A stretch of 8,640 nt of DNA from Pseudomonadota bacterium (GTDB lineage: Bacteria > BMS3Abin14): positions 1 to 8,640 of the forward strand of contig QIFJ01000136.1 of assembly GCA_003229755.1 (NCBI GenBank), written 5' to 3'. Position 1 is the first letter of the stretch. Every line of letters starts with the position of its first letter. Shown here in pieces: positions 1 to 5,374 of this stretch. A program made the translations under genes and the position numbers. The notes under the pieces were generated by a model. It saw only the letters and a program-made list of their open reading frames with translations. It made no database searches and was not told where the DNA came from.

Positions 1-119
1 TCACTCGCCTTCGCAACCCCCTTGAGCTTCGCTTCGTGATTCACCAAAACCCCGGCCTGATTTGCATTTGGTTATCCAGGGTTCCGGCCATTGTATCGGC
101 GTAACGGGGTATGGGGGTA

Positions 120-194
120 AATCCCTCTCCCTCTTGTCAGGTCGTAGCTTTAGCGAAGACTGATGATGGGAGAGGTTAGGAGAGGGTGAGTTAT
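120..194 (+). repeat. 75-nt inverted repeat, left copy
   Basis: This segment is the exact reverse complement of 5141-5215, 75 of 75 bases by direct reading. It starts AATCCCTCTCCC and ends GGGTGAGTTAT. The match stops on both sides (119 and 195 differ from the partner), so the unit has sharp ends. Inside, a purine/pyrimidine arm on each side (CCCTCTCCC and GGGAGAGG) surrounds a core with AGCGAAGACTGATG; the arms could pair as a stem. A decayed relative of the core lies at 6896-6938. It carries no coding potential of its own, although two spurious open frames pass through it. It is most likely a short interspersed element copy; its mechanism of spread is unknown. Confidence 0.92.
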
Positions 195-429
195 GGGAAG
201 CCTTGGGGTCAGTTCCAACCTTCGCTGAAGCTTCCTTCTTCGCGCTAGGCTTCGAAGGACAAGTCGGCGGGCAAGCTCGTCTTTCACACATTCCTCAACT
301 TGATGAGGATTCCTGAAATATAGTCTGTAAGAATCGGTGTCAGGCTCTTTGGGGAAAACAGGAGGCATAACGTGGTGATCAGGTGCTGGATTGCCCGGCC
401 AGCCTTCGGCTGGAGTTCCAAGATCCACG

Positions 430-541
430 TCCCAGGACCCAGGTTACAGTGACTAACCCCCACCTAACCTCCCCACTTCGACAGGCTCCCATCGACAAGC
501 TCAGGGCAGGCAGGGCAGGCCCTCAAGGGGGAGGGATTGAG
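430..541 (+). repeat. Related modular interspersed repeat with different core
   Basis: This stretch has the same order of parts as the plus-strand element around 5113-5215. A CCCAGGACCCA word comes first, then a pyrimidine-rich arm (CACCTAACCTCCCC, 461-474, against CCTCTCCTAACCTCTCCC at 5150-5167), a core, and a purine-rich arm CAAGGGGGAGGGATT (524-538, against CAAGAGGGAGAGGGATT at 5199-5215). The core is different: here it carries ACTTCGACAGG, GACAAGCTCAGGGCAGG and GGGCAGGCCCT. The arms are complementary enough to form a stem in RNA or single-stranded DNA. I read it as a diverged family member whose core has been exchanged. The boundaries are approximate. Confidence 0.55.
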
Positions 542-570
542 GGCGGCCCTCTGCGTTAAGGTTTTTTGAC

Positions 571-618
571 AAGATTGCCGCGTCATCTCGCTATTTGCGG
601 CATTCCTCGCAATGACGG
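571..618. repeat. Short interspersed repeat, AAGATTGCC...CGCAATGACGG type
   Basis: The words AAGATTGCCGCG (571-582) and CCTCGCAATGACGG (605-618) with a short spacer match, from memory, a widespread degenerate intergenic repeat seen in many deltaproteobacterial and candidate-phylum genomes (reverse strand: CGTCATTGCGAGGA...GGCAATCTT). No second copy is visible in this window. The assignment rests on recall of the motif, so confidence is moderate. Confidence 0.4.
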
Positions 619-681
619 TTATTATTACCGCGATACGTATACCTTCGTGTTCTCCGCGTCTTTTCTGATTCAAGACATTTG

Positions 682-710
682 TTGACAGGGGTACCCCAAT
701 GGCGTACACT
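682..710 (+). promoter_or_regulatory. Sigma70-type promoter of the HTH antitoxin gene
   Basis: TTGACA at 682-687 is a perfect -35 box. After 17 bases comes TACACT (705-710), matching TATAAT at 4 of 6 positions. Transcription would start near 717, giving a leader of about 19 nt that holds the strong AAGGAGG ribosome binding site (723-729) before the ATG at 736. Half-sites GTAC at 691-694 and 704-707 and a palindrome sit in the spacer, as expected for a self-repressed antitoxin promoter. Confidence 0.8.
688..697. promoter_or_regulatory. Palindromic operator candidate in promoter spacer
   Basis: GGGGTACCCC is a perfect 10-bp palindrome lying directly after the -35 box. Its GTAC centre is repeated at 704-707, touching the -10 box. 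HigA/NadS-type antitoxins bind palindromes in their own promoter, so this is the natural operator for the gene starting at 736. That it is bound is an inference. Confidence 0.5.
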
Positions 711-735
711 TGGCTATGCGATAAGGAGGAATTGG

Positions 736-1050
736 ATGGATGACCGTGATTTTGAGGACCTGATTAAGAGTATTCGTCAGGCCGGTAAAATTAAAAGAGG
801 TGAACTGCGCCCCAGCAGGGTTTTCGAGTTTAAGCCCGTCAACATAAAAAAGATCAGAAATGATCTGAATCTATCCCAACCGGTGTTTGCGAGGATGATT
901 GGCGTTAGCCCCAAAACCTTGAGGAACTGGGAGCAGGGACGTCGGCAGCCCACAGGTCCTGCCCGGGCATTGCTGAAGGTGGTCCAGGACTATCCTGAGA
1001 TAGTTGCACGTTCATTGGGGATGGATGAAAGAAAGAACGAAATTGCCTGA
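736..1050 (+). CDS. NadS/HigA-like XRE-family HTH antitoxin (orphan)
   Basis: This 104-aa cytoplasmic DNA-binding protein has the layout of NadS/HigA-type antitoxins. An N-terminal helix is followed by an RGEL-PSR-F segment (about 21-30), then a helix-turn-helix of the XRE/lambda-repressor type at about 37-73 (LSQPVFARMIGVS, then TLRNWEQGRRQP, the usual recognition-helix signature), and a C-terminal GPARALLKVV helix (74-83). The start is the ATG at 736, six bases after AAGGAGG; an upstream in-frame codon at 679 lies before the promoter and is rejected. Proteins of this family normally follow a RelE/HigB-like toxin gene in one operon. Here the promoter runs straight into the antitoxin and no toxin is present on either side, so it is an orphan or the toxin was lost. 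Autoregulation through the palindrome at 688-697 is likely. NadS-type assignment is from sequence resemblance; I am sure of the HTH, less so of the exact subfamily. Confidence 0.88.
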   Translation: MDDRDFEDLIKSIRQAGKIKRGELRPSRVFEFKPVNIKKIRNDLNLSQPVFARMIGVSPKTLRNWEQGRRQPTGPARALLKVVQDYPEIVARSLGMDERKNEIA

Positions 1051-1085
1051 TGTCTCATTTTGCCAATGGATATAAGTAAGGAAAT

Positions 1086-1124
1086 TCTGGGGTCGTATCT
1101 TAATGGATCTGGGGTCGTATCTTA
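1086..1124 (+). repeat. Two 17-bp direct repeats, 22-bp period
   Basis: TCTGGGGTCGTATCTTA occurs exactly at 1086-1102 and again at 1108-1124, separated by ATGGA. They lie between the HTH gene and the SWIM gene. The perfect identity and spacing of about two helical turns could mean a tandem protein-binding site for the downstream gene, or the end of a departed mobile element. Nothing else in the window matches the unit. Confidence 0.85.
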
Positions 1125-1128
1125 GGGA

Positions 1129-1142
1129 GGGTCCATGGACCC
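1129..1142. promoter_or_regulatory. 14-bp perfect palindrome upstream of SWIM gene
   Basis: GGGTCCATGGACCC is perfectly self-complementary and begins four bases after the second 17-bp direct repeat. There is no loop, so it is a poor RNA hairpin, and no T-tract follows, which argues against an intrinsic terminator. A dimeric-regulator site is the simplest reading; function unproven. Confidence 0.4.
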
Positions 1143-1180
1143 CACATCTGCCAGGGGTGTAGGTTAGGAGTAGTGTGGAT

Positions 1181-3082
1181 ATGATGAACAGCAAAACACG
1201 ATCGCCCCGGTTTGCCAGCCTGACCTGGAACGATCTTGAGGAATGGGCCGGCAGTAAAATCGTCTCTCGGGGTAAAAGCTATCAACGGCAGGGGCGTGTT
1301 TCCGATCTGGCCGTAACGGACGACAGTATTCTGGTTGCATGGGTGGACGGTACGGAGCGCTATGCTACCAGGGTGGACATAGATGATGACGATCAGCTCG
1401 ATTCGATCTGCACATGCCCTTACGAATTGGACTGCAAGCACGGGGTGGCCGTGGTGATCGAGTACCTGAAACAGGTCGAAAACAACCGGCGCGTTCCCAA
1501 AGCAAAACAGGATGATGATCGTCTGGAACTATTGGAAGATGAAGAGTGGGATGATGAGCCGAATGATAATGAAAATGTCATGTCCGAGGACCTGCGACAG
1601 GATATCGACGGTTTACTAGAGGGCAAGACCAAAGCCCAGCTCATCGAGCTGATCCATGACCTTGCTAAGCAGTACCCTGAAATAGCGCAGGGTCTTTACG
1701 ATCGCAAACAGCTGATCTCCGGGAATATCAATACCCTGGTGGCGCGCATGCGCCAGGAGATCCGTGAAATCGGGGGTGAGCCGGGCTGGCGAGACTACTG
1801 GCGAGATGAGGGCTTTACGCCGGACTATTCCGGGATCCGCGGAAAGCTTGAAACTCTGCTCAAGGAAGGATATGTCGACGACGTGCTAACCCTTGGGGAG
1901 GAGTTGGTGACTACGGGCACCCTCCAGGTGGGGATGAGCCACGATGAGGGCGAAACCGCTATGGAGATTGCCGGCTGTATGCCGGTGATTGTCGAGGCAT
2001 TGGATCGGTCATCCCTTGATCCTGCGGACAAGCTGAACTGGGCTCTGGAGGCCCTGCTCAAGGATCAGTTTGAAGTTTGCGGGGAATTTGCCGGGTACCT
2101 GCACAGGCGGCACCCTGAATCAGCATGGCACGCACTGGCGGATCGTCTGTTGGCTCATTTGAGCGGGATGGAAAGTGGCGAAGATGAGGACGATTATCAT
2201 CGCGACTTCACACGTGACAAGCTTAGTGACTGGGCCATCCATGCTTTGGAAAGGGCTGGCCGAAAGGACGATATCATCCCGTTGTGCGAAGCCGAGGCCA
2301 AAGAAACGGATAGCTATGTCCGCCTGGTAAAACGACTGGTGGTGGCGCGGCGTTATGAAGACGCCGAGCGTTGGATTCAGAAAGGGCTTCAGGCCCTGAA
2401 AGGGAAATGGCCTGGTACTGCAACGGCCCTGCGCGAACAACTGCGGGAAGTGCGCGCGCTTGAAGGAAACTGGCCTGACGTGGCGGCGATTCAGGTAGAA
2501 GAATTCGTGCGCCACCCCTCCCGAAAAACCTTCGAGGACTGTAAGAGAGCCTGCGGTAAGATCAAGGCCTGGCCAAAGGTGCGCCGCAACTTGTTGAATT
2601 ACCTCGAAACAGGAGAACTGCCCTGGAAGCAAGAGGACTGGCCGCTTCCGGAAACCTGCCTGGATACACCGAAAGCGGAGCGAGGGGACCGTTTTCCCAT
2701 GATGGACAAACTCATTGGTATCGCTATCCTGGAAAAAAAGCTGGATCAGGTGCTACACTGGTATGATCAACTTCACGAGAAGGGATCAAGGTGGCGTGGG
2801 ATCAACGAAGATGAAATCGCGGATTCTGTTCAAACACACGCACCGGATCGGGCGGTGGACATCTGGAAGAACAAGGCTCAACGACTGATCGCTCAGGTTA
2901 AACCCAGCGCATATCAGGAGGCGGCTCGGTACCTGCGCAAAGCGGCCAGGGTTATGAACCAGGTGAAGAAACAATCAGAGTGGAAGCGTTACCTGGAAAC
3001 ACTGAGAAAAGAACACTATCGCAAGCGCCGATTTCTCGAGATCCTGGATGGCCTGGAAGGAACGCCCATCGGGAAAAAGTAA
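1181..3082 (+). CDS. SWIM zinc-finger protein with long helical C-terminal region
   Basis: A protein of about 633 aa, no signal peptide or membrane segment visible, so cytoplasmic. The N-terminal part opens with a LTWNDLEEWAG segment and leads to a complete SWIM zinc finger, C-x-C-x5-C-x-H, at residues 77-87 (CTCPYELDCKH). SWIM fingers bind zinc and mediate DNA or protein contacts. After a very acidic linker (about 110-132, rich in D and E) comes a helix (KTKAQLIELIHDLAKQYPEI), then a long alpha-helical region with repeat-like pairs such as RRYEDAERWIQKGL that suggests TPR-like solenoid repeats through to a basic C-terminus. Start choice: AGGAG at 1166-1170 is 10 bases before ATG 1181; a GTG at 1175 is 4 bases away, and ATG 1184 is also possible. 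The 17-bp repeats and the palindrome at 1129-1142 lie just upstream. Stand-alone SWIM/solenoid proteins are common in bacteria but their role is unknown. The TPR gene 107 bp downstream may be cotranscribed. Confidence 0.85.
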   Translation: MMNSKTRSPRFASLTWNDLEEWAGSKIVSRGKSYQRQGRVSDLAVTDDSILVAWVDGTERYATRVDIDDDDQLDSICTCPYELDCKHGVAVVIEYLKQVENNRRVPKAKQDDDRLELLEDEEWDDEPNDNENVMSEDLRQDIDGLLEGKTKAQLIELIHDLAKQYPEIAQGLYDRKQLISGNINTLVARMRQEIREIGGEPGWRDYWRDEGFTPDYSGIRGKLETLLKEGYVDDVLTLGEELVTTGTLQVGMSHDEGETAMEIAGCMPVIVEALDRSSLDPADKLNWALEALLKDQFEVCGEFAGYLHRRHPESAWHALADRLLAHLSGMESGEDEDDYHRDFTRDKLSDWAIHALERAGRKDDIIPLCEAEAKETDSYVRLVKRLVVARRYEDAERWIQKGLQALKGKWPGTATALREQLREVRALEGNWPDVAAIQVEEFVRHPSRKTFEDCKRACGKIKAWPKVRRNLLNYLETGELPWKQEDWPLPETCLDTPKAERGDRFPMMDKLIGIAILEKKLDQVLHWYDQLHEKGSRWRGINEDEIADSVQTHAPDRAVDIWKNKAQRLIAQVKPSAYQEAARYLRKAARVMNQVKKQSEWKRYLETLRKEHYRKRRFLEILDGLEGTPIGKK

Positions 3083-3189
3083 AGACTGCGGAACCGTTTC
3101 TACAGTGCCAGAGCATGAATTATGATTTTACTGAGTGATTTAGCTGAAATAGCAAAATACACGCTACCACACTACGAAGGCTCCTCAAC

Positions 3190-3861
3190 ATGAACGATCC
3201 CCTTGAACTGGTTGTTCTTTCAGTCATGGAGAAGGCCGTGCGGTGCCGGTTTCCGGATAGCGACGGGGTCGTCACCCTCCGACCGGTCCGGCTACGGGAT
3301 GTTGTCCCCGGGGAGATAATTACGGTCAAGCCGCGCAAGCAGTGGGCCGAGCCGATCATTGCCCACGGTCCTCGGCACGGATTCGAGATGGAACAGGTGA
3401 TGCCCGGCGAGAATCCTGACGATCCGTTCTCGGACCCTGTCATCGAATCCAACGATCTTATGGCTGCGGGTGACCGCCGGGGAGCGAAGAGAATCCTCAT
3501 GGAACTTTGCCGGACCGACTTGCGCTGTCTTGACGCTCATGCACACCTCGGTAACATTTTCTTCGACCACAGGCCCGAGTTTGCCATCCGCCACTACGAA
3601 GTGGGCCTGCGAATCGGGGAACTCTCCCTTGGTGATGGTTTCGAAGGCGTACTTTTATGGGGCCGCATTGACAATCGTCCGTTTCTGAGATGTATGCACA
3701 GTTACGGGTTATGCCTCTGGCAATTGGGCCGTTTTGAGGAGGCCGGGCATATTTTTGACCGGATGCTATGGCTCAATCCGACGGACAACCAGGGAGTGCG
3801 GTTCCTTATTGAAGAAGTCAGGGCAGAGACAGGATGGGAAGAGCGCGAAGATGGATGGTGA
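3190..3861 (+). CDS. TPR protein with ST7-like repeat, function unknown
   Basis: A soluble 223-aa protein. Residues about 5-62 look like a small beta-rich domain (VVLSVMEKAVRCRF, then a stretch with DVVPGEIITVKPRK) of unknown kind. Residues about 84-215 are helical repeats of TPR type: DAHAHLGNIFFDHRPEFAIRH near 115-135 and a clear TPR at about 166-200 whose LCLWQLGRFEEAGHIFDRM followed by LNPTDNQGVRFL resembles, from memory, the signature of the eukaryotic ST7 family and its bacterial relatives. TPR proteins act as protein-binding scaffolds; no catalytic motif is visible. The ATG at 3190 follows GAAGG (3176-3180) by nine bases. It lies 107 bp after the SWIM gene on the same strand with no obvious terminator between, so one operon is possible. 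It converges with the minus-strand NTPase gene, 29 bp away. Specific partner unknown. Confidence 0.75.
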   Translation: MNDPLELVVLSVMEKAVRCRFPDSDGVVTLRPVRLRDVVPGEIITVKPRKQWAEPIIAHGPRHGFEMEQVMPGENPDDPFSDPVIESNDLMAAGDRRGAKRILMELCRTDLRCLDAHAHLGNIFFDHRPEFAIRHYEVGLRIGELSLGDGFEGVLLWGRIDNRPFLRCMHSYGLCLWQLGRFEEAGHIFDRMLWLNPTDNQGVRFLIEEVRAETGWEEREDGW

Positions 3862-3890
3862 CCCCATTAATTGTTGTGAAATCGTGCCGG

Positions 3891-4760
3891 TTAATTAAGA
3901 ACGAAGGTGCGTTTGATGCGGGTGATGATGCGTCGGAGTTCCTTGTCCTTGGGATTGGAGATGTCCGCAGCGGCAGTGGTAATGGGTGTGCGGCGGCATT
4001 TCCATCCGATGATATCGTCGAAGATATCCTTTTCCTCCCGAAGCAGTTTCAGATCGGCCAGCAGGCTTTCCGCCCGGCGTCGATCCGTTTCGGACCGCAC
4101 GTTGACAACGACCACCCTTGCCGATTCGATCCCTGAATATCCCTCAGTGAGCATCCAGCGTTCGACAGGGGGCAGTGGCCCCTTACCTCGCTTTTTTTCG
4201 AGCTTCGCGAGCACGGATTCGTGTACTTTCCCGAGAATTTCAACGTCTATGTCAGTCATGTCGAAAAGCTCCGGCGTCATTGATTTGAGTATTTTTTCGA
4301 CACCGTCCGGGCTGCGAAGAAACTTCTGGGCATATTCTAATTCAGAGGCGTACATCGCTGCCCTATCGATGGTAAGGCGTCGAAGAAGAGATGTGCCTTC
4401 AGCAGGGGGCTTTGCCACGTACACCGTCAGACTGGGGGGGAAGCCCAGCGGAAGGTCACCCTCGATAAGCACGCCCTCTGAATACTCAAACATGAAGTCC
4501 GTGGTGAAGAAGGCATCGCTCTTCCTGGTGTCTGGAGAGAAACGGTAACGGGCGACCACCGCCGCGCCGGCCTCATGGTAGCGCTGCAGTTCGGGATCCG
4601 TCAGGATAGCGAGCTCATCGAACTCTTCGACCTTTTCATCTTCTTCGGCACGTATCGCCGATAGAAGTTTCGAGAAGTTGGAATGGAGCAGGCGCTCGAT
4701 GAGCGTTGTCTTGCCGACCCCGGAAGGGCCGGTGATGTGAACGAATGCTCTTTCGATCAT
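3891..4760 (-). CDS. P-loop NTPase, MobB-like N-terminal domain, unknown role
   Basis: A 289-aa cytoplasmic protein. A Walker A motif GPSGVGKTT is at residues 11-19, directly after the first beta strand (ERAFVHIT), as in MobB (molybdopterin-guanine dinucleotide biosynthesis protein B) and related small P-loop kinases/GTPases. A YHEAGAAVVARYRFSPD segment (61-77) and GVLIEGDLPLGFPPSLTVYV (96-115) also echo MobB order. The second half has no counterpart I recognise: a basic helical linker (about 185-195), then VVVVNVRSETD (216-226) and TTAAADISNPKDKELRRII (261-279), which could be a further alpha/beta unit resembling the G4/G5 end of a GTPase. The start is ATG at 4760, seven bases after GGAG (complement of 4768-4771). 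A TTG at 4835 would add 25 residues without a clear binding site and places a low-complexity basic stretch before the fold, so I reject it. No molybdenum-cofactor genes are nearby, so the MobB name should not be taken as function. Confidence 0.75.
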   Translation of the reverse strand: MIERAFVHITGPSGVGKTTLIERLLHSNFSKLLSAIRAEEDEKVEEFDELAILTDPELQRYHEAGAAVVARYRFSPDTRKSDAFFTTDFMFEYSEGVLIEGDLPLGFPPSLTVYVAKPPAEGTSLLRRLTIDRAAMYASELEYAQKFLRSPDGVEKILKSMTPELFDMTDIDVEILGKVHESVLAKLEKKRGKGPLPPVERWMLTEGYSGIESARVVVVNVRSETDRRRAESLLADLKLLREEKDIFDDIIGWKCRRTPITTAAADISNPKDKELRRIITRIKRTFVLN

Positions 4761-5025
4761 CTCTGGTCTCCAGCGTATGTGTGGAGGCGGCACGTGTTTT
4801 GAGCGCCGTGATATCGTAGACACATCCTTCGACAAACCGTCTTAAGGACTCTTGCTGTTGGCATTTCCATGAAAGTTTTTAGTACCATATTGGAAGCGAG
4901 AAGGCTTTAGCTATTTCAACCTGGAGACGACCCGACAAGGGGTCCTCTGCGTTAAAGGCTTTTTTCTCCTTGTGTAAACCCCAACTCTATTCTTTCTTAG
5001 CGTTCTTTGCGCCTTTGCGCGGATC

Positions 5026-5044
5026 AGTGTCAGAGTATGTATTT
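5026..5044 (+). repeat. 19-nt direct repeat, copy 1
   Basis: AGTGTCAGAGTATGTATTT is repeated exactly at 5307-5325, 281 bp downstream in the same orientation, with the 75-nt repeat copy 5141-5215 between the two. A looser relative (GTGTCA...ATTTTGAC) occurs at 5988-6009; copy 1 is also followed by TGAC. Such direct copies could flank an inserted block, but could equally be repeat-family words. Confidence 0.85.
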
Positions 5045-5081
5045 TGACGTTTTAACTGCCAGGCTGAGAAAATCCTGCGGT

Positions 5082-5097
5082 CCGCCCGTATGGGCGG
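5082..5097. other. GC-rich perfect stem-loop
   Basis: CCGCCC (5082-5087), loop GTAT, GGGCGG (5092-5097) form a perfect 6-bp stem. No T-tract follows on either strand and no gene ends here, so it is not a convincing intrinsic terminator. It is probably part of the interspersed repeat debris. Confidence 0.5.
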
Positions 5098-5140
5098 CCG
5101 GAGTCCGGTCTCAGTCCCAGGACCCATGACCCAAGATACA

Positions 5141-5215
5141 ATAACTCACCCTCTCCTAACCTCTCCCATCATCAGTCTTCGCTAAAGCTACGACCTGACA
5201 AGAGGGAGAGGGATT
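5141..5215 (-). repeat. 75-nt inverted repeat, right copy
   Basis: This is the exact reverse complement of 120-194 over all 75 bases, starting ATAACTCACCC and ending GAGAGGGATT on the plus strand. It is preceded by CCCAGGACCCATGACCCAAG, a word also found next to the related element at 430. Its pyrimidine-rich arm (CCTAACCTCTCCC) and purine-rich arm (GGGAGAGGG) flank a core with CAGTCTTCGCTAAAGCTACG. The pair brackets 195-5140, which holds the HTH, SWIM, TPR and NTPase genes, so recombination between them would invert that block. Confidence 0.92.
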
Positions 5216-5306
5216 AATTTGACATCCCAAGTGTTCTATATGATGAAAATACTTCGACTACGAACTTCGACTGGATTCTGGCTTCTGAATTCTGACTTCG
5301 GGCAAG

Positions 5307-5325
5307 AGTGTCAGAGTATGTATTT
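5307..5325 (+). repeat. 19-nt direct repeat, copy 2
   Basis: This is an exact second copy of AGTGTCAGAGTATGTATTT (first at 5026-5044). It ends 11 bases before the -35 box of the MazEF promoter, so here it might also act as an AT-rich upstream element, though the copy at 5026 has no such promoter beside it. Confidence 0.85.
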
Positions 5326-5336
5326 AATAAAATTCA

Positions 5337-5365
5337 TTGACATGTTTCATACCAATGGTCATACT
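5337..5365 (+). promoter_or_regulatory. Sigma70-type promoter of the mazEF-like operon
   Basis: TTGACA (5337-5342) is a perfect -35 box. With a 17-base spacer, the -10 is CATACT (5360-5365), 4 of 6 to consensus. The expected start point, about seven bases on, falls at or next to 5372, the A of the antitoxin ATG, so the mRNA would be leaderless or have only a few leader bases. The sequence before is AT-rich (TATTTAATAAAATTCA), consistent with a strong upstream region. Confidence 0.78.
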
Positions 5366-5374
5366 AAAGGTATG
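5347..5374. promoter_or_regulatory. Tandem operator candidate for the RHH antitoxin
   Basis: TCATACCAA (5347-5355) and TCATACTAA (5359-5367) are direct repeats 12 bp apart differing at one base, and GGTATG (5369-5374) is the inverse of CATACC (5348-5353). ACCAATGGT (5351-5359) is itself palindromic around its centre. Ribbon-helix-helix antitoxins bind arrays of short sites spaced about a helical turn, often covering the -10 box, exactly as here. Binding is inferred. Confidence 0.55.

Larger units (their letters stand above)
1..681. other. Gene-free repeat-mosaic intergenic region
   Basis: I see no supportable gene here. Minus-strand open frames at 1-291, 150-428 and 464-709 exist, but they run through repeat sequence, have biased composition and lack ribosome binding sites. 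The stretch is a patchwork of recurring words. It holds one arm of a 75-nt inverted repeat (120-194), a CCCAGGACCCAGG word (430-442), a pyrimidine-rich/purine-rich modular element (about 454-541), a TTCGACAAGCTCAGGGCAGG-like word (near 478-510), CCTCTGCGTTAA (548-559, again at 4944-4955), an AAGATTGCC...CGCAATGACGG unit (571-618) and CTTCGTGTTCTCCGCGTCTT (near 644-663). Similar words recur in the other gaps of this window. The region ends at the promoter of the HTH gene. Confidence 0.7.
4761..5336. other. Repeat-rich gap between divergent genes
   Basis: About 576 bases without a supportable gene. It contains an ACGACCCGACAAGG fragment (4927-4940) related to the 75-nt element core, CCTCTGCGTTAA (4944-4955, exact match to 548-559), TTTGCGCCTTTGCGCGG (near 5007-5023), two exact 19-nt copies of AGTGTCAGAGTATGTATTT (5026-5044, 5307-5325), a GC hairpin (5082-5097), a CCCAGGACCCA word (5117-5127), the right arm of the 75-nt inverted repeat (5141-5215), and TTCTGGCTTCTGAATTCTG (5276-5294). 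The promoter for the minus-strand NTPase must lie at the left end but I cannot pick one confidently. The segment ends at the MazEF promoter. Confidence 0.65.

Noticed and set aside
1..291. Minus-strand open frame of 96 aa
   Set aside because: It runs through the 75-nt repeat, has biased S/P/K/R composition, no ribosome binding site and no recognisable domain; it is a repeat translation.
150..428. Minus-strand open frame of 92 aa with a PPVFPKEPDTDSY segment
   Set aside because: Its C-terminal part is the 75-nt repeat translated in another frame and no start signal is visible. A decayed gene remnant in 290-400 cannot be excluded but is not supported.
679..735. Upstream in-frame start for the HTH gene
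   Set aside because: It begins three bases before the -35 box, so it would not be transcribed from the strong promoter, and the ATG at 736 has a near-perfect AAGGAGG.
2120..2632. 170-aa antisense open frame inside the SWIM gene
   Set aside because: It is a shadow of a long real gene on the other strand; no start signal and no coherent domain.
3862..3890. Bidirectional terminator between the TPR and NTPase genes
   Set aside because: The 29-bp gap contains TTAATTAA-type symmetry but no GC stem followed by a T-tract.
3907..4548. 213-aa plus-strand open frame opposite the P-loop gene
   Set aside because: Very Ser/Arg-rich, typical of antisense translation; the opposite strand encodes a clear Walker A protein.
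4926..5325. Possible CRISPR array or structured RNA because of repeated words
   Set aside because: Repeats are of unequal kinds and spacing, with no constant repeat-spacer period and no cas gene nearby; no tRNA cloverleaf or known riboswitch core was visible.
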